DNA of 64,000 nucleotides from Glaciihabitans arcticus (GTDB taxonomy: Bacteria > Actinomycetota > Actinomycetes > Actinomycetales > Microbacteriaceae): contig NZ_SISG01000001.1 of NCBI RefSeq assembly GCF_004310685.1, positions 2,294,001-2,358,000 on the forward strand, written 5' to 3'. This document shows positions 26,331 to 35,522 of this stretch, in pieces. Numbering within the stretch: the first letter of the stretch is position 1; the number at the start of each line of letters is the position of its first letter. The notes under the pieces were generated by a model. That model saw nothing but the letters and a program-made list of their open reading frames with translations. It did no database searches and was not told where the DNA came from. A program made the translations under genes and the position numbers.

Positions 26331-27110
26331 ATGAGCAGGACCATAGTTGTCACCGGCGCGGCATCCGGAATCGGAAAGACCACGGCCGAGCTGCTGCAGA
26401 GCCGAGGCGACACGGTCATCGGCGTCGACCTCAAGGGCACCGACGTGAACGTCGACCTCACGACCCCCGAGGGCCGCACCGCACTCGTCGACCAGGTGCG
26501 CGAGTTATCCGGCGGCTCGATCGACGGCATCCTCGCCGTCGCCGGCCTCGCCCACCCGATTCCCGCGACCGTGGGCGTCAACTTCTTCGGAATGGTCGCG
26601 ACGCTCGAGGGCCTGCGCCCGCTTCTTGCCGGTTCGGATGCTCCCCGCGCCGCCGGCGTAGCTTCCATGGCAAGCCTGCACCCGTCTGACGACGAGCTGG
26701 TCGCGGCAATGACCGCTGGCGATGAAGCCGCCGCGCTCGCACGCGCGGAGGTTCTCGCCGGCGACGGCGCGACCGGGCAGCTCATCTACGGGTCGACCAA
26801 GAAGGCCTTCGCGCAGTGGATCCGCCGCAACGCCCCTACGGATGACTGGGCCGCGGCGGGCATCCCGCTCAACGCGATCGCGCCCGGAGTCATCGTCACC
26901 CCGATGACGGCACCGCTGCTCGAGACCGAGGAGGGCCGCGAACAGATCCGCGCGGGAGTGCCCATGCCGCTCAACGGCTTCGCCGAGGCCATCGTGCCGG
27001 CGCGACTGCTCGCGTGGCTCGTCAGCGAGGAGAACTCGCACCTGTGCGGCCAGGTCGTGTTCATCGACGGCGGCTCAGACGCAGTGATCCGCGGCGACTC
27101 GACCTGGTAA
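26331..27110 (+). CDS. Short-chain dehydrogenase/reductase (SDR)
   Basis: A 259-residue NAD(P)-dependent enzyme. TGAASGIG (residues 8-15) is the cofactor motif and YGSTK (about 150-154) the catalytic Tyr/Lys; the C-terminal CGQVVFIDGG is standard. The layout, with a short central region and MTA-type C-terminus, resembles the hydroxysteroid dehydrogenase-like members. A strong ribosome site (AAAGGAG) precedes the ATG. It is likely induced when the divergent MarR protein binds its ligand. Confidence 0.88.
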   Translation: MSRTIVVTGAASGIGKTTAELLQSRGDTVIGVDLKGTDVNVDLTTPEGRTALVDQVRELSGGSIDGILAVAGLAHPIPATVGVNFFGMVATLEGLRPLLAGSDAPRAAGVASMASLHPSDDELVAAMTAGDEAAALARAEVLAGDGATGQLIYGSTKKAFAQWIRRNAPTDDWAAAGIPLNAIAPGVIVTPMTAPLLETEEGREQIRAGVPMPLNGFAEAIVPARLLAWLVSEENSHLCGQVVFIDGGSDAVIRGDSTW

Positions 27111-27119
27111 CCACTGGAG

Positions 27120-27192
27120 CTGGTTGAGTAGGCGCCCCGGCGCCGTATCGAAACCAGGTTTCGATACGGCCGCGGGCGGCCTACTCAACCAG
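27120..27192. repeat. Dispersed dyad repeat (GGTTGAGTAG...CGTATCGAAACC), paired inverted copies
   Basis: Two units of about 34 bases, each beginning GGTTGAGTAGG and ending CGTATCGAAACC, lie head to head, giving a large perfect-ended hairpin. A related single, expanded unit is at 38731-38840. It sits between the SDR and the convergent clpC, so it may also terminate transcription. Confidence 0.7.
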
Positions 27193-27205
27193 CAAATAAC
27201 GGAAA

Positions 27206-27237
27206 AAGCGGCGGCTGGATCTCTCCAGCCGCCGCTT
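27206..27237. terminator. Rho-independent terminator of clpC
   Basis: Stem AAGCGGCGGCTGGA / TCCAGCCGCCGCTT (14 bp, perfect) with a TCTC loop, flanked by A-rich and T-rich sides on opposite strands. It is placed 15 bases after the clpC stop. Confidence 0.85.
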
Positions 27238-27251
27238 CTTCGTTATGTGGA

Positions 27252-29729
27252 CTACACCTCGGCGGTGATGGCCTCCGGCTCGACCGCACCGAGCTGGCGG
27301 CTCGTCGTGAAGACGAACTTGCCCTCGACGAAGTCGGCGTGAACGTGGTCGCCCGCGCTGAGCTCTCCGTGCAGGATCTTCTCGCTGAGCGCATCCTCGA
27401 TCTCGTGCTGGACCGCACGACGCAGGGGACGCGCACCGAGCGACGGGTCGAACCCGACCTTGATGAGCTGCTCCTTCGCGGCGAGCGTGAGCTCGATCGT
27501 GAGGTCGCGGTCCATCAGACGCTCGCTGAGACGCTTCATGAACAGGTCGACGATCTGCAGCAGTTCTTCGGGGCTGAGCTGCGGGAAGACGATGGTCTCG
27601 TCAACGCGGTTCAGGAACTCGGGCTTGAAGTGCTTCTTCAGCTCCTCGACGACCTTGCCACGCATTCGGTCGTAACCGGTCGCGGTGTCGGTCGACGACG
27701 TGAAGCCGATCGGCGTTCCCGTGATGTCCTTGGTTCCGAGGTTCGTGGTCATGATGATCACGGTGTTCTTGAAGTCGACGACACGACCCTGGCCATCCGT
27801 CAGGCGTCCCTCTTCCAGGATCTGGAGGAGCGAGTTGAAGATGTCGGGGTGAGCCTTCTCGATCTCGTCGAACAGCACCACGGAGAACGGCTTGCGGCGC
27901 ACCTTCTCGGTGAGCTGTCCGCCCTCTTCGAAGCCGACGAATCCGGGAGGAGCACCGAACAGTCGCGAGACCGTGTGCTTCTCGCCGTACTCCGACATGT
28001 CGAGGGAGATGAGCGCGTTCTCGTCGTCGAACAGGAACTCGGCAAGTGCCTTGGCGAGCTCCGTCTTACCCACACCGGTCGGGCCGGCGAAGATGAACGA
28101 ACCGCTCGGGCGCTTCGGGTCCTTGAGGCCGGCACGGGTTCTACGAATGGTTTTAGCCAGCACCGAGATGGCCTCTTCCTGGCCGATGACGCGCATGTGC
28201 AGCGCCTTCTCCATGAAGATGAGTCGCGAGGACTCCTCCTCGGTCAGCTTGAATACCGGGATTCCGGTCGCCTGCGCCAGTACCTCGGCAATGAGACCTT
28301 CGTCAACGGTTCCGCTGATGCCGACGTCGCCGGACTTCCACTGCTTCTCGAGACGGAGACGCTCGCCGAGCAGCTTCTTCTCCTCATCCCGAAGCGAAGC
28401 CGCCTTCTCGAAGTCCTGGTCCTCGATGGCGCCCTCCTTCTGGCCACGGACTCCGGCGATCTTCTCGTCGAACTCGCGCAGCTCGGGGGGAGCCGAGAGC
28501 ACGGAGAGACGGAGACGGGCGCCCGCTTCATCCAGCAGGTCGATCGCCTTGTCCGGAAGGAAGCGGTCGGCGACGTACCGGTCGGCGAGGTTGGCCGCAG
28601 CCACGATCGCACCGTCGGTGATGGAGACCTTGTGGAAGGCCTCGTACTTGTCGCGCAGTCCCTTGAGGATGTTGATCGTGTGGGGGATGGTGGGCTCGTG
28701 CACCTGCACGGGCTGGAAGCGGCGCTCGAGTGCGGCGTCCTTCTCGAAGTGCTTGCGGTACTCGTCGAGCGTGGTCGCACCGATCGTCTGCAGCTCACCA
28801 CGGGCGAGCAGCGGCTTCAGGATCGAGGCAGCGTCAATGGCGCCCTCTGCGGCGCCCGCACCCACGAGGGTGTGGATCTCGTCGATGAAGACGATGATGT
28901 CGCCGCGCGTGCGGATCTCCTTGGTGACCTTCTTCAGGCGCTCCTCGAAGTCACCGCGGTAGCGGCTTCCGGCGATAAGCGAACCGAGGTCGAGCGAGTA
29001 GAGCTGCTTGTCCTTGAGCGTCTCGGGCACATCGCCCTTGACGATGGCCTGCGCGAGACCCTCGACGACGGCGGTCTTGCCGACTCCGGGCTCACCGATC
29101 AGGACCGGGTTGTTCTTGGAGCGGCGCGAAAGGATCTGCATGACCCGCTCCGCCTCCTTCTCACGGCCGATCACGGGGTCGAGCTTGCCGTCGCGGGCAG
29201 CCTGGGTGAGGTTGCGGCCGAACTGGTCGAGGATCTGCGAACCCTTGTCGGGTGCAGCGTCGTTGCCGCCGACGGCGACAGCTTCCTTGCCCTGGTAGCC
29301 GGACAGCAGCTGGATGACCTGCTGGCGCACGCGGTTGAGGTCGGCGCCGAGCTTCACGAGAACCTGGGCTGCGACGCCCTCGCCCTCGCGGATCAGACCG
29401 AGCAGGATGTGCTCGGTGCCGATGTAGTTGTGGCCGAGCTGCAGCGCTTCGCGCAGAGACAGCTCGAGAACCTTCTTCGCCCGAGGCGTGAAGGGGATGT
29501 GGCCGGTCGGCTGCTGCTGACCCTGGCCGATGATGTCCTGCACCTGCTCGCGCACGGCGTCGAGCGAGATGCCCAGCGACTCGAGCGCCTTAGCAGCGAC
29601 GCCTTCACCCTCGTGGATGAGGCCCAGCAGGATGTGCTCCGTGCCGATGTAGTTGTGGTTGAGCATCTTGGCCTCTTCCTGGGCCAAAACAACTACGCGA
29701 CGAGCGCGGTCTGTAAAACGTTCAAACAT
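27252..29729 (-). CDS. clpC: ATP-dependent Clp protease ATP-binding subunit ClpC
   Basis: An 825-residue AAA+ unfoldase. The two Clp-N repeats (residues 1-140; [12 protein letters not shown] occurs twice), Walker A1 GEPGVGKTA (about 211) and A2 GPTGVGKTE (about 550), and a UVR-type middle segment ([18 protein letters not shown], about 430) are present. It feeds substrates such as stress-damaged and regulatory proteins into ClpP. GGGAG precedes the ATG. No clpP lies in the window. Confidence 0.97.
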   Translation of the reverse strand: MFERFTDRARRVVVLAQEEAKMLNHNYIGTEHILLGLIHEGEGVAAKALESLGISLDAVREQVQDIIGQGQQQPTGHIPFTPRAKKVLELSLREALQLGHNYIGTEHILLGLIREGEGVAAQVLVKLGADLNRVRQQVIQLLSGYQGKEAVAVGGNDAAPDKGSQILDQFGRNLTQAARDGKLDPVIGREKEAERVMQILSRRSKNNPVLIGEPGVGKTAVVEGLAQAIVKGDVPETLKDKQLYSLDLGSLIAGSRYRGDFEERLKKVTKEIRTRGDIIVFIDEIHTLVGAGAAEGAIDAASILKPLLARGELQTIGATTLDEYRKHFEKDAALERRFQPVQVHEPTIPHTINILKGLRDKYEAFHKVSITDGAIVAAANLADRYVADRFLPDKAIDLLDEAGARLRLSVLSAPPELREFDEKIAGVRGQKEGAIEDQDFEKAASLRDEEKKLLGERLRLEKQWKSGDVGISGTVDEGLIAEVLAQATGIPVFKLTEEESSRLIFMEKALHMRVIGQEEAISVLAKTIRRTRAGLKDPKRPSGSFIFAGPTGVGKTELAKALAEFLFDDENALISLDMSEYGEKHTVSRLFGAPPGFVGFEEGGQLTEKVRRKPFSVVLFDEIEKAHPDIFNSLLQILEEGRLTDGQGRVVDFKNTVIIMTTNLGTKDITGTPIGFTSSTDTATGYDRMRGKVVEELKKHFKPEFLNRVDETIVFPQLSPEELLQIVDLFMKRLSERLMDRDLTIELTLAAKEQLIKVGFDPSLGARPLRRAVQHEIEDALSEKILHGELSAGDHVHADFVEGKFVFTTSRQLGAVEPEAITAEV

Positions 29730-29738
29730 GATGTCTCC

Positions 29739-30077
29739 CTAGGCTCCGGGCAGGTTTCGGTGCCGATATAAAGACTCTAACGAGACAATCCCCGCGACCA
29801 TGCCCCTGTTCGCCGTGGGCGTGACGCGCTTAGGTGCAGCTGTGAGCCGTTGATCCGTCGGGGGTGGTTTCGAATGCGAGCCAGGCTTGCCACAGCTCGT
29901 TGCCGAGGCGTTCTCGCGCCAGTGGTCGGTCACCGCTTCGAGTTGCTCGGCGCAGACCACGCCGAGCATGGACCCCAGTTCGCCGGCCACGACGGCCACC
30001 TGCGGGTTCGGCGCTCCGAACGAGCAGCCGGTGAGAAGGAGAGAAGCGAGGACGAGTGTTGTGAGTTTAACTCTCAT
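29739..30077 (-). pseudogene. Truncated/frameshifted lipoprotein gene
   Basis: The frame starting at ATG 30077 has a lipoprotein signal with lipobox LLTGC (Cys near residue 18). Near 29919-29925 the reading becomes implausible. Shifting the frame by one missing base there gives ERLGNELWQAWLAFETTPDG, ending at a TAA at 29830-29832, which looks authentic. As written, the ORF runs on to 29739, 9 bases from clpC. The defect may be a real frameshift or a sequencing error. It is the fourth, shortest member of the lipoprotein series at 30077-33206. Confidence 0.55.
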
Positions 30078-30098
30078 TGCTTCGAGGCTCATGCGACG

Positions 30099-31109
30099 TC
30101 AGGCGGGCAGGCAGATGCCGGGAGCCGCCTCCACGCCGTCGAGCGCTCCCGCCGCTGTGAGCGCGGCAAGGAATGACGCATCCAGCGGGGTTTCTCGGAG
30201 CCCGCCCTCACACACTCCCAGGTGCACCGCGAACTTTCCCGATTGGTCTTCGCCATAGTACGAAAACGTGGAGGAGCGCACCGGCGCGACGGCGAGCAGT
30301 GCAACAGCATCCCGCAGCGCGTCCCACGCCGGCGTCTGCTCGACGGGAGTTCCTGTGGTGAGCTCGGCAGAGTAGACGGCCACGGTAAGCGCCTCTTTCG
30401 GGCCATCCCACTGCATCCCGAAGGATTCGCCGAGCGTGGATGTCAGGTCAGCGAGCACGTCGGTCACCGGCTCAGGCGGCAGGGATCCGACGACGTCCAC
30501 GCCGTAGAGCTGCCACGTCCGCGCGGCCCCAGTGGTGTCGGGCACGGCTCGCAGCGAGTCCCAGTCGGGCGTCGCACCCGGAGCGTAGGTAGCGATTGAG
30601 CTGAGGTACGGGGCGTCACCGGCAGCCTGGTCTTCCCCATACAGGCCCACTCTCAGCGGCGAACCGAACGCCTCCTGCAATGCGAACCAGTACTCCACCT
30701 CACCGGACAGGTCCTGGCCGACGAGGGCGAGCGTGTTCCAGGAGAGAGAGCTGTCGTCCGCCGCCTCCAGCCCCACAAACCCGTTCTGCTTCGCGAGTGT
30801 GCCCGCAGAGAAGGCGTCTCCGATCTCCTCCACGATCTGCGCAGCAACCGGTTCCGAGAGTTCGTCGGCAGTGACCGCGAACTCGACGTAGAACTCGTAG
30901 TCCCCTTCGATCTCGAGAGTCGCCGTGGCATCAGTGACGCCGTCGAGATCGATGATCCGGCCGCGCAGGGCGTCGAGCTCGGCGTTGAGGGCGGCCTCTT
31001 CGGCCATGGAGCCGCCGACCTGCCCGACCTCGCCGATGAGCGAGCAGCCGCTCAGCGTCAGCGCGCCCACGACGAGCAGCGCGGCAACCTTCCCCGTTGT
31101 GGACTTCAC
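30099..31109 (-). CDS. Lipoprotein of tandem cluster, member 3
   Basis: A 336-residue lipoprotein. The GTG at 31109 gives a short signal with lipobox LTLSGC; the longer upstream frame is not supported. It is more divergent than members 1 and 2 but shares the plan: coiled N-terminal segment (AEEAALNAELDALRGRI), beta-rich middle, GSLPPEPVTDVL near residue 210, and a terminal Cys (PGICLPA). No enzyme motif is seen. It lies 40 bases after member 2. Confidence 0.7.
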   Translation of the reverse strand: MKSTTGKVAALLVVGALTLSGCSLIGEVGQVGGSMAEEAALNAELDALRGRIIDLDGVTDATATLEIEGDYEFYVEFAVTADELSEPVAAQIVEEIGDAFSAGTLAKQNGFVGLEAADDSSLSWNTLALVGQDLSGEVEYWFALQEAFGSPLRVGLYGEDQAAGDAPYLSSIATYAPGATPDWDSLRAVPDTTGAARTWQLYGVDVVGSLPPEPVTDVLADLTSTLGESFGMQWDGPKEALTVAVYSAELTTGTPVEQTPAWDALRDAVALLAVAPVRSSTFSYYGEDQSGKFAVHLGVCEGGLRETPLDASFLAALTAAGALDGVEAAPGICLPA

Positions 31110-31149
31110 CCGTTCCCCCGAACATCTGTTACCTGAGGATGCCACATCA

Positions 31150-32178
31150 CTACGAGTCAGGCAGGCTGCAGAACCCGGCGTTGTCAGCCACCGTGACCGG
31201 CACGCCCTGCTTGGCCAGCCACTCCACGAGTTCGATCGACTCGCCGAACGCCTGGCTCGACTCGCACGCGAAGCGCAGGCTTCCCTCGTGCTCCGGCAGG
31301 TAGCTCTGCAACGAGGTTGGGCCGCCCGCGGACGCGGCAAGTTCCCGAGCAACGTCGACGAGGTCCTCCTCGCCGCCGCGCAGGTCCTGCATCGCCGAGA
31401 CCGTGTACACGGCACCCGTTCTATCGTTCGGGCTGGAGTGCCACTCGAGCGAGACGTGACCGATGTGCCGCGACTCGTTCATGGGGACGAAGAGCTTGAT
31501 GTTCGGGATGACCCGGCCAAACGTCTCCATAACCGCACCGGGCGGCAGCTCGCCGATGAGCCGCAGACCGGTGAGATCGACGATGGGCATGCCGACCGTG
31601 GCATCCGGAATCGCGGATATCTCAGCGAACGCGGCGGTGTACTCCGCGGTGATTCGCGGTGTGTCCTCCGGCGCTGTGATGATGCGGGAGAAGACCGCCC
31701 CGAACCCGCCGACGTCGAAGGTGAGGGATAGCGCAGGATCGACGAGCGCACGCACCTTCTGCCAGTACTCGAGCGCCTCGAGGAGCTGCTCGTCGGTGTC
31801 GGGGAATCGGTTCAGCCGCAGAGCCTCGCGTCCCTCGGCGACGATGATCACCTGGTGGTCGGTGGTCGCGAGCGGCCCGGACTCGACCGCTGCGCGCGCG
31901 AATGCACCCACGTCGACGAAACGCTCGAGATCGACCGTGCGCATGGTCACCCTGACCTCGATGCGATCGTCGGCGGCGGGATCGCCGTCGAGCTGGGATG
32001 GCCGGATGTCGACAGTCGCGGTATACACCCCGGGCACGGCCTCGAGGCGATTCTGCAGCGCGAGCAGTTCTGCGTCGGCCGCCTGCTCACGCTCGAAGTT
32101 CACGCGGGCGTCGCCATCGAAAGACATGCAGCCGGTCAGGAGCACCAGTACCAACGCGGCACCGAGCAGTTTCCTCAT
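31150..32178 (-). CDS. Lipoprotein of tandem cluster, member 2
   Basis: A 342-residue lipoprotein (lipobox VLLTGC, Cys17). It is clearly paralogous to member 1: both carry LVDPALSLT, IITAP, GELPP..VMETFGR and a terminal Cys after NAGYC/NAGFC. The ATG overlaps member 1's stop by 4 bases. Surface-exposed role inferred only from the signal and lipid anchor. Confidence 0.75.
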   Translation of the reverse strand: MRKLLGAALVLVLLTGCMSFDGDARVNFEREQAADAELLALQNRLEAVPGVYTATVDIRPSQLDGDPAADDRIEVRVTMRTVDLERFVDVGAFARAAVESGPLATTDHQVIIVAEGREALRLNRFPDTDEQLLEALEYWQKVRALVDPALSLTFDVGGFGAVFSRIITAPEDTPRITAEYTAAFAEISAIPDATVGMPIVDLTGLRLIGELPPGAVMETFGRVIPNIKLFVPMNESRHIGHVSLEWHSSPNDRTGAVYTVSAMQDLRGGEEDLVDVARELAASAGGPTSLQSYLPEHEGSLRFACESSQAFGESIELVEWLAKQGVPVTVADNAGFCSLPDS

Positions 32179-33206
32179 GCGCAGTAGCCTGCATTCTCCT
32201 CGGCGGTGACCGCCATTCCCAGGTCGCGTAGCGAGGCGACGAGCGTGAAGTCGTTCGGGTACGGGTATTCCGCAGGCTCGCAGTTGAAGCGCAGAAAGCC
32301 GGGTCGGGTGATGAGGTAGCTACGCACTGTGGTCGGGCCGACCGCCGACCTGGCGAGTTCGTCAACCACCTTCTCGAGGTCGCCCTCTCCCGTGTCGGTC
32401 TCCTGGATCGCGTGCACGGAGTAGACCGCCCCCGTCTTCTCGATCGGGGAGTAGCGCCACTCGAACAGCACATGGCCCTGGCGGCCGGGGTAGTAGTCGC
32501 GTGACAGGAGTCGGACGCTCGGGATGATCCGACCGAAGGTTTCCATCACCTCACGGGGCGGCAGCTCGCCGACGAGCCGGAAACCGGTGAGTTCGACGAC
32601 GGGCATGCCGAGCGTGACATCCGGAATCTCGACTATCTCAGGGAACGCGGCGGTGTATGCCGCGGTGATCTCCGGGCTGTAAACCGGCGCTGTAATGATG
32701 CGGGAGTAGTCACCGCCGAAGCCCGGGTAGCCGATCGTGAGGGAGAGCGCGGGGTCTACGAGGGCGCGCACCGCGAACCAGTAGTCGAGGGCATCGAGCA
32801 GAAGCTGGTCGGTGAGCTCGAACTGGTTCATGCGCAGGGCCTCGCGCCCACCGGCCTGCACGATCAGCTCGTGGTGTGCAGCGGCGAGAGGGCCGGACCG
32901 CACGACCTCGCGCACGGCGGCGGCGACCTCGACCAGGCGATTCGTCTCCACTCGAGGCATGGTCACCCAGACGCCGAGGGAGTCCTTGTCGGTGGGAGAT
33001 CCGTTCGCGTCGAGCAGGCCGCTCGCGGCCGTGATTCCGACAGTGGCGACTTCGACGCCGGGCATTCGCTCGAGGCGGTTCTGCAGCGCGAGCACGGCAG
33101 CCTTTTCCGCATGATGGCGCTCGAACGTTCGACGCGCCTCCGCGTCGAACATCGTGCAGCCGCTCAGCAGGAGCAGCACGGCGACCATGCCGACGAGCTT
33201 CCTCAT
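32175..33206 (-). CDS. Lipoprotein of tandem cluster, member 1
   Basis: A 343-residue lipoprotein (lipobox LLLSGC) starting at ATG 33206. It heads the minus-strand series of four lipoprotein genes. It is most similar to member 2 along the full length, so the pair arose by duplication. No known domain is recognised. It is divergent from the DUF2975/XRE pair, sharing the region with the TATCG repeats. Confidence 0.75.
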   Translation of the reverse strand: MRKLVGMVAVLLLLSGCTMFDAEARRTFERHHAEKAAVLALQNRLERMPGVEVATVGITAASGLLDANGSPTDKDSLGVWVTMPRVETNRLVEVAAAVREVVRSGPLAAAHHELIVQAGGREALRMNQFELTDQLLLDALDYWFAVRALVDPALSLTIGYPGFGGDYSRIITAPVYSPEITAAYTAAFPEIVEIPDVTLGMPVVELTGFRLVGELPPREVMETFGRIIPSVRLLSRDYYPGRQGHVLFEWRYSPIEKTGAVYSVHAIQETDTGEGDLEKVVDELARSAVGPTTVRSYLITRPGFLRFNCEPAEYPYPNDFTLVASLRDLGMAVTAEENAGYCA

Positions 33207-33247
33207 GTCGAAAGAATACTTGCGGACCAAGGTTGAGCGGCATACCC

Positions 33248-33278
33248 TATCGTTTATCGTTGTTATCGATAATCGTTA
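33248..33278. promoter_or_regulatory. TATCG repeat cluster, candidate XRE operator
   Basis: TATCG occurs at 33248, 33255 and 33264, the last as the dyad TATCGATA, with AATCG after it. It lies just before the DUF2975/XRE operon and the divergent lipoprotein series. Such a cluster beside a small XRE repressor gene is a plausible operator. Confidence 0.5.
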
Positions 33279-33288
33279 GGAGTTGCTC

Positions 33289-33909
33289 ATGACCGACCTC
33301 ACCGGTCGCGGGTCCGCCGCGACACTCACCCGCGGCATCGTCTGGGTGATCTTCGGCATCGCCGTGCTGGCGGGGCTCGCGGGGCTGGCCTCCGGCATCG
33401 GCTCGATCGTCACCACCCTCTCGAGCGGGCAGCTCAGCACACTGCTCTCGGTGTCGCAGGGTCTTCCGGATGCGGCGAGCGCGGGAGAAGCGACCCTCGT
33501 GGCCGGCAGTTACGAAACCGCTCGCGTGCTGGTCGCCGACCTCACCCCCGCCGCCGTCATTGTGTCCACCATCGCCCGCGTCTTCGGCCTGCTCAGCCAG
33601 GTCGCCGTCGCCGCATCTTTCGCGCTGCTGTGCTGGTCGCTCGTGCGCGGAGTGCCGTTCCGCCGCAGCCTGAGCTTCACGATCACCCTCTCGGGCGGGA
33701 TCGTGCTGATCGCCGGACTGGTCTCCGCGGGCCTCGGTGTGTTCTCGTCCTGGCTCATCGCCGAACAGCTGAACGGTGCCGATGAGTGGTGGCCGATCGC
33801 CGCCTCCACCGACCCCGGCTTCCTGCTCTTCGGATTCGGGCTCATGTTCGTGGGTCTCGCCTTCGACCACGGCGTGAAGCTGCAGCGCGAGACGGCGGGG
33901 CTCATCTAG
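33289..33909 (+). CDS. DUF2975 membrane protein
   Basis: A 206-residue protein with four hydrophobic segments (about 15-40, 78-110, 125-150 and 170-195). Proteins of this type are paired with small XRE (YozG-like) regulators, as here. AGGAG lies 6 bases before the ATG at 33289, preferred over the TTG at 33283. Its stop overlaps the next start by one base. Biochemical role unknown. Confidence 0.75.
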   Translation: MTDLTGRGSAATLTRGIVWVIFGIAVLAGLAGLASGIGSIVTTLSSGQLSTLLSVSQGLPDAASAGEATLVAGSYETARVLVADLTPAAVIVSTIARVFGLLSQVAVAASFALLCWSLVRGVPFRRSLSFTITLSGGIVLIAGLVSAGLGVFSSWLIAEQLNGADEWWPIAASTDPGFLLFGFGLMFVGLAFDHGVKLQRETAGLI

Positions 33910-34133
33910 TGGGCGACGAGGATCCCACCGGCATCGAGTGCCGCCTCGACGAGTTGCTATCCGAGCGCGGGATGACGTTGACCCGCCTCTCCGAGATCGT
34001 CGACGTGAGTGTGGTCAACCTGAGTGTCCTGAAGAATGACCGGGCACGCGCCATCCGGTTCTCGACTCTCCTTGCCATCTGCGAGGCACTCGACTGCGAG
34101 GTGGGCGACCTGCTGGTGCGCGCTCAGCTGTAG
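33909..34133 (+). CDS. XRE/Cro-type (YozG-like) transcriptional regulator
   Basis: A 74-residue helix-turn-helix protein. MTLTRLSEIVDVSVVNLSVLKNDRARAIRFSTLLAICEALDCEVGDLL is nearly the whole domain (M near residue 22, L near 69). The GTG start overlaps the DUF2975 stop, so the pair is coupled. It presumably represses its own operon at the TATCG cluster (inference). Confidence 0.85.
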   Translation: MGDEDPTGIECRLDELLSERGMTLTRLSEIVDVSVVNLSVLKNDRARAIRFSTLLAICEALDCEVGDLLVRAQL

Positions 34134-34645
34134 CTGACCACGACCATCGTGACGCCGGCCGTGATCTTGAGCACGCCGTCCACCGCCCAGAAGACGCGGA
34201 GGTCGACGGCCGGGAAACGCAGCCCGATGAGCGCGTTGATCATGCACGCGACGGCGAGCACCGCGCAGATGGGGCCGTGGCTCGCGCCCAGCACGAGGAA
34301 GTGGGCGCCGACGATGAACAGGATCCACATCCAGAAGGCGTGGGATGTGACATCCGGTACCTTGCGCAGCACGATGTTCACGAGCAGCATCTCGATGGCG
34401 AAGGCCGCGCCGAGAACCACCCACTGCCAGATCGCGGGATACGGCAGTCCCGCGAAGATCACCCTGGTCGCCCCGCCTACGGCCATCGCGGCGATGCCCA
34501 GGCCCGCCCCGACGATGAGCAGCACCAGCCGCCAGCGGCGACCACCGAACGCGCCGACCACGATGCCGAGGCCGATCAGGGCGAGGAAGGCACCGCCGCC
34601 GCGCATCAGCGGGAAGTACTCGGGCATGTTCGTGAACAGGTCCAT
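34124..34645 (-). CDS. Small multi-TM membrane protein
   Basis: A 173-residue protein with five or six hydrophobic segments and few charged residues; no motif recognised. ATG 34645 (MDLFTNMPEY) is chosen because the longer N-terminus is basic and unsupported. It converges on the XRE gene with a 10-base overlap. Confidence 0.65.
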   Translation of the reverse strand: MDLFTNMPEYFPLMRGGGAFLALIGLGIVVGAFGGRRWRLVLLIVGAGLGIAAMAVGGATRVIFAGLPYPAIWQWVVLGAAFAIEMLLVNIVLRKVPDVTSHAFWMWILFIVGAHFLVLGASHGPICAVLAVACMINALIGLRFPAVDLRVFWAVDGVLKITAGVTMVVVSYS

Positions 34646-34736
34646 GCGCACAGTCTGGGCTACAGCGCGGCACTTTGTCATCCGCGCGGGGGTGCGCCGG
34701 CGCACGCGGTTAGCAGAAGGGAGCGCGGATGATCCG

Positions 34737-35522
34737 CTACCGCTTCAGCCTCCGATAGGCGATGGCGGAGAGGGGCAGGAAGATCAGGGTGATGACGAGC
34801 GGCCCGACTATCGCGAGCGTGATCGAGTTCTCGCTGAACCAGTTCTGCGTGACACCGGTCGGGTTGCCGAAGAGCTGGCGGGCAGCGGTCGCCGTGGCCG
34901 AGATCGGGTTCCAGTCGGCGATCGGTGCGAGCCACGCAGGCATCGTCTCCGGAGCTACGAACACATTGGAGATGAAGCCGAGGGGCCAGACGAGCACCTG
35001 CACGGCGCTGGTCGCGCCGGCACCCCGCACGAACAGCCCGAGGAAGATCCCCACCCACAACAGCGCGAACCGCAGCCAGAGCAGCAGGGCGACAGCGGCA
35101 AGCGCGGAGAGCAGATCGCTCTCCACCCTCCAGCCGATGAGCAGCCCACCCACGATGAGCACGGCCAGGCTCAGCGCCGAGTAGAGCACGTCTGCCCCCG
35201 CGCGCCCACCGACCACCGCGGACGCCCCGATCGGCATCGAGCGGAAGCGGTCGGTCACACCCTTCTGGGCGTCATCAGACATGGCGGCCATGGTCGATTC
35301 GAGTCCGAACAGCATGGTGAGCGCGAACATCCCGGGCAGCAGAAAGGCGATGTAGGAGCCGCGGTCCGCACCGGGCACCTCGATCGCCCCCCCGAAAAGG
35401 AACGCGAACATCAGGAGGATCATGATGTTGAACACCACCCCGAAGATGGGCAGGGCGGGTTGCCGCACCCAGTGCAGCAGGTCCCGCTGAGTGATGATCC
35501 AGCTGTTGCGTATCGCGGTCAT
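34737..35522 (-). CDS. ABC-2 type multidrug exporter permease (DrrB-like)
   Basis: A 261-residue permease with six membrane helices, of typical DrrB/NodJ size. PGMFALTMLFGLESTMAAMSDDAQKGVTDRFRSMPIGASAVVGGR (about residues 65-107) is the conserved ABC-2 cytoplasmic loop region. Its ATG overlaps the ATPase stop by 4 bases. With it, the TetR regulator and operators form a drug-efflux module. Confidence 0.88.
   Translation of the reverse strand: MTAIRNSWIITQRDLLHWVRQPALPIFGVVFNIMILLMFAFLFGGAIEVPGADRGSYIAFLLPGMFALTMLFGLESTMAAMSDDAQKGVTDRFRSMPIGASAVVGGRAGADVLYSALSLAVLIVGGLLIGWRVESDLLSALAAVALLLWLRFALLWVGIFLGLFVRGAGATSAVQVLVWPLGFISNVFVAPETMPAWLAPIADWNPISATATAARQLFGNPTGVTQNWFSENSITLAIVGPLVITLIFLPLSAIAYRRLKR

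Noticed and set aside
27339-29771. An 810-residue plus-strand reading frame
   Set aside because: Fully antisense to clpC; composition is that of a shadow frame.
29808-29824. TTCGCC...GGCG dyad upstream of clpC as a possible ClgR box
   Set aside because: The symmetry is weak and lies within the tail of the lipoprotein gene; not enough to claim a regulator site.
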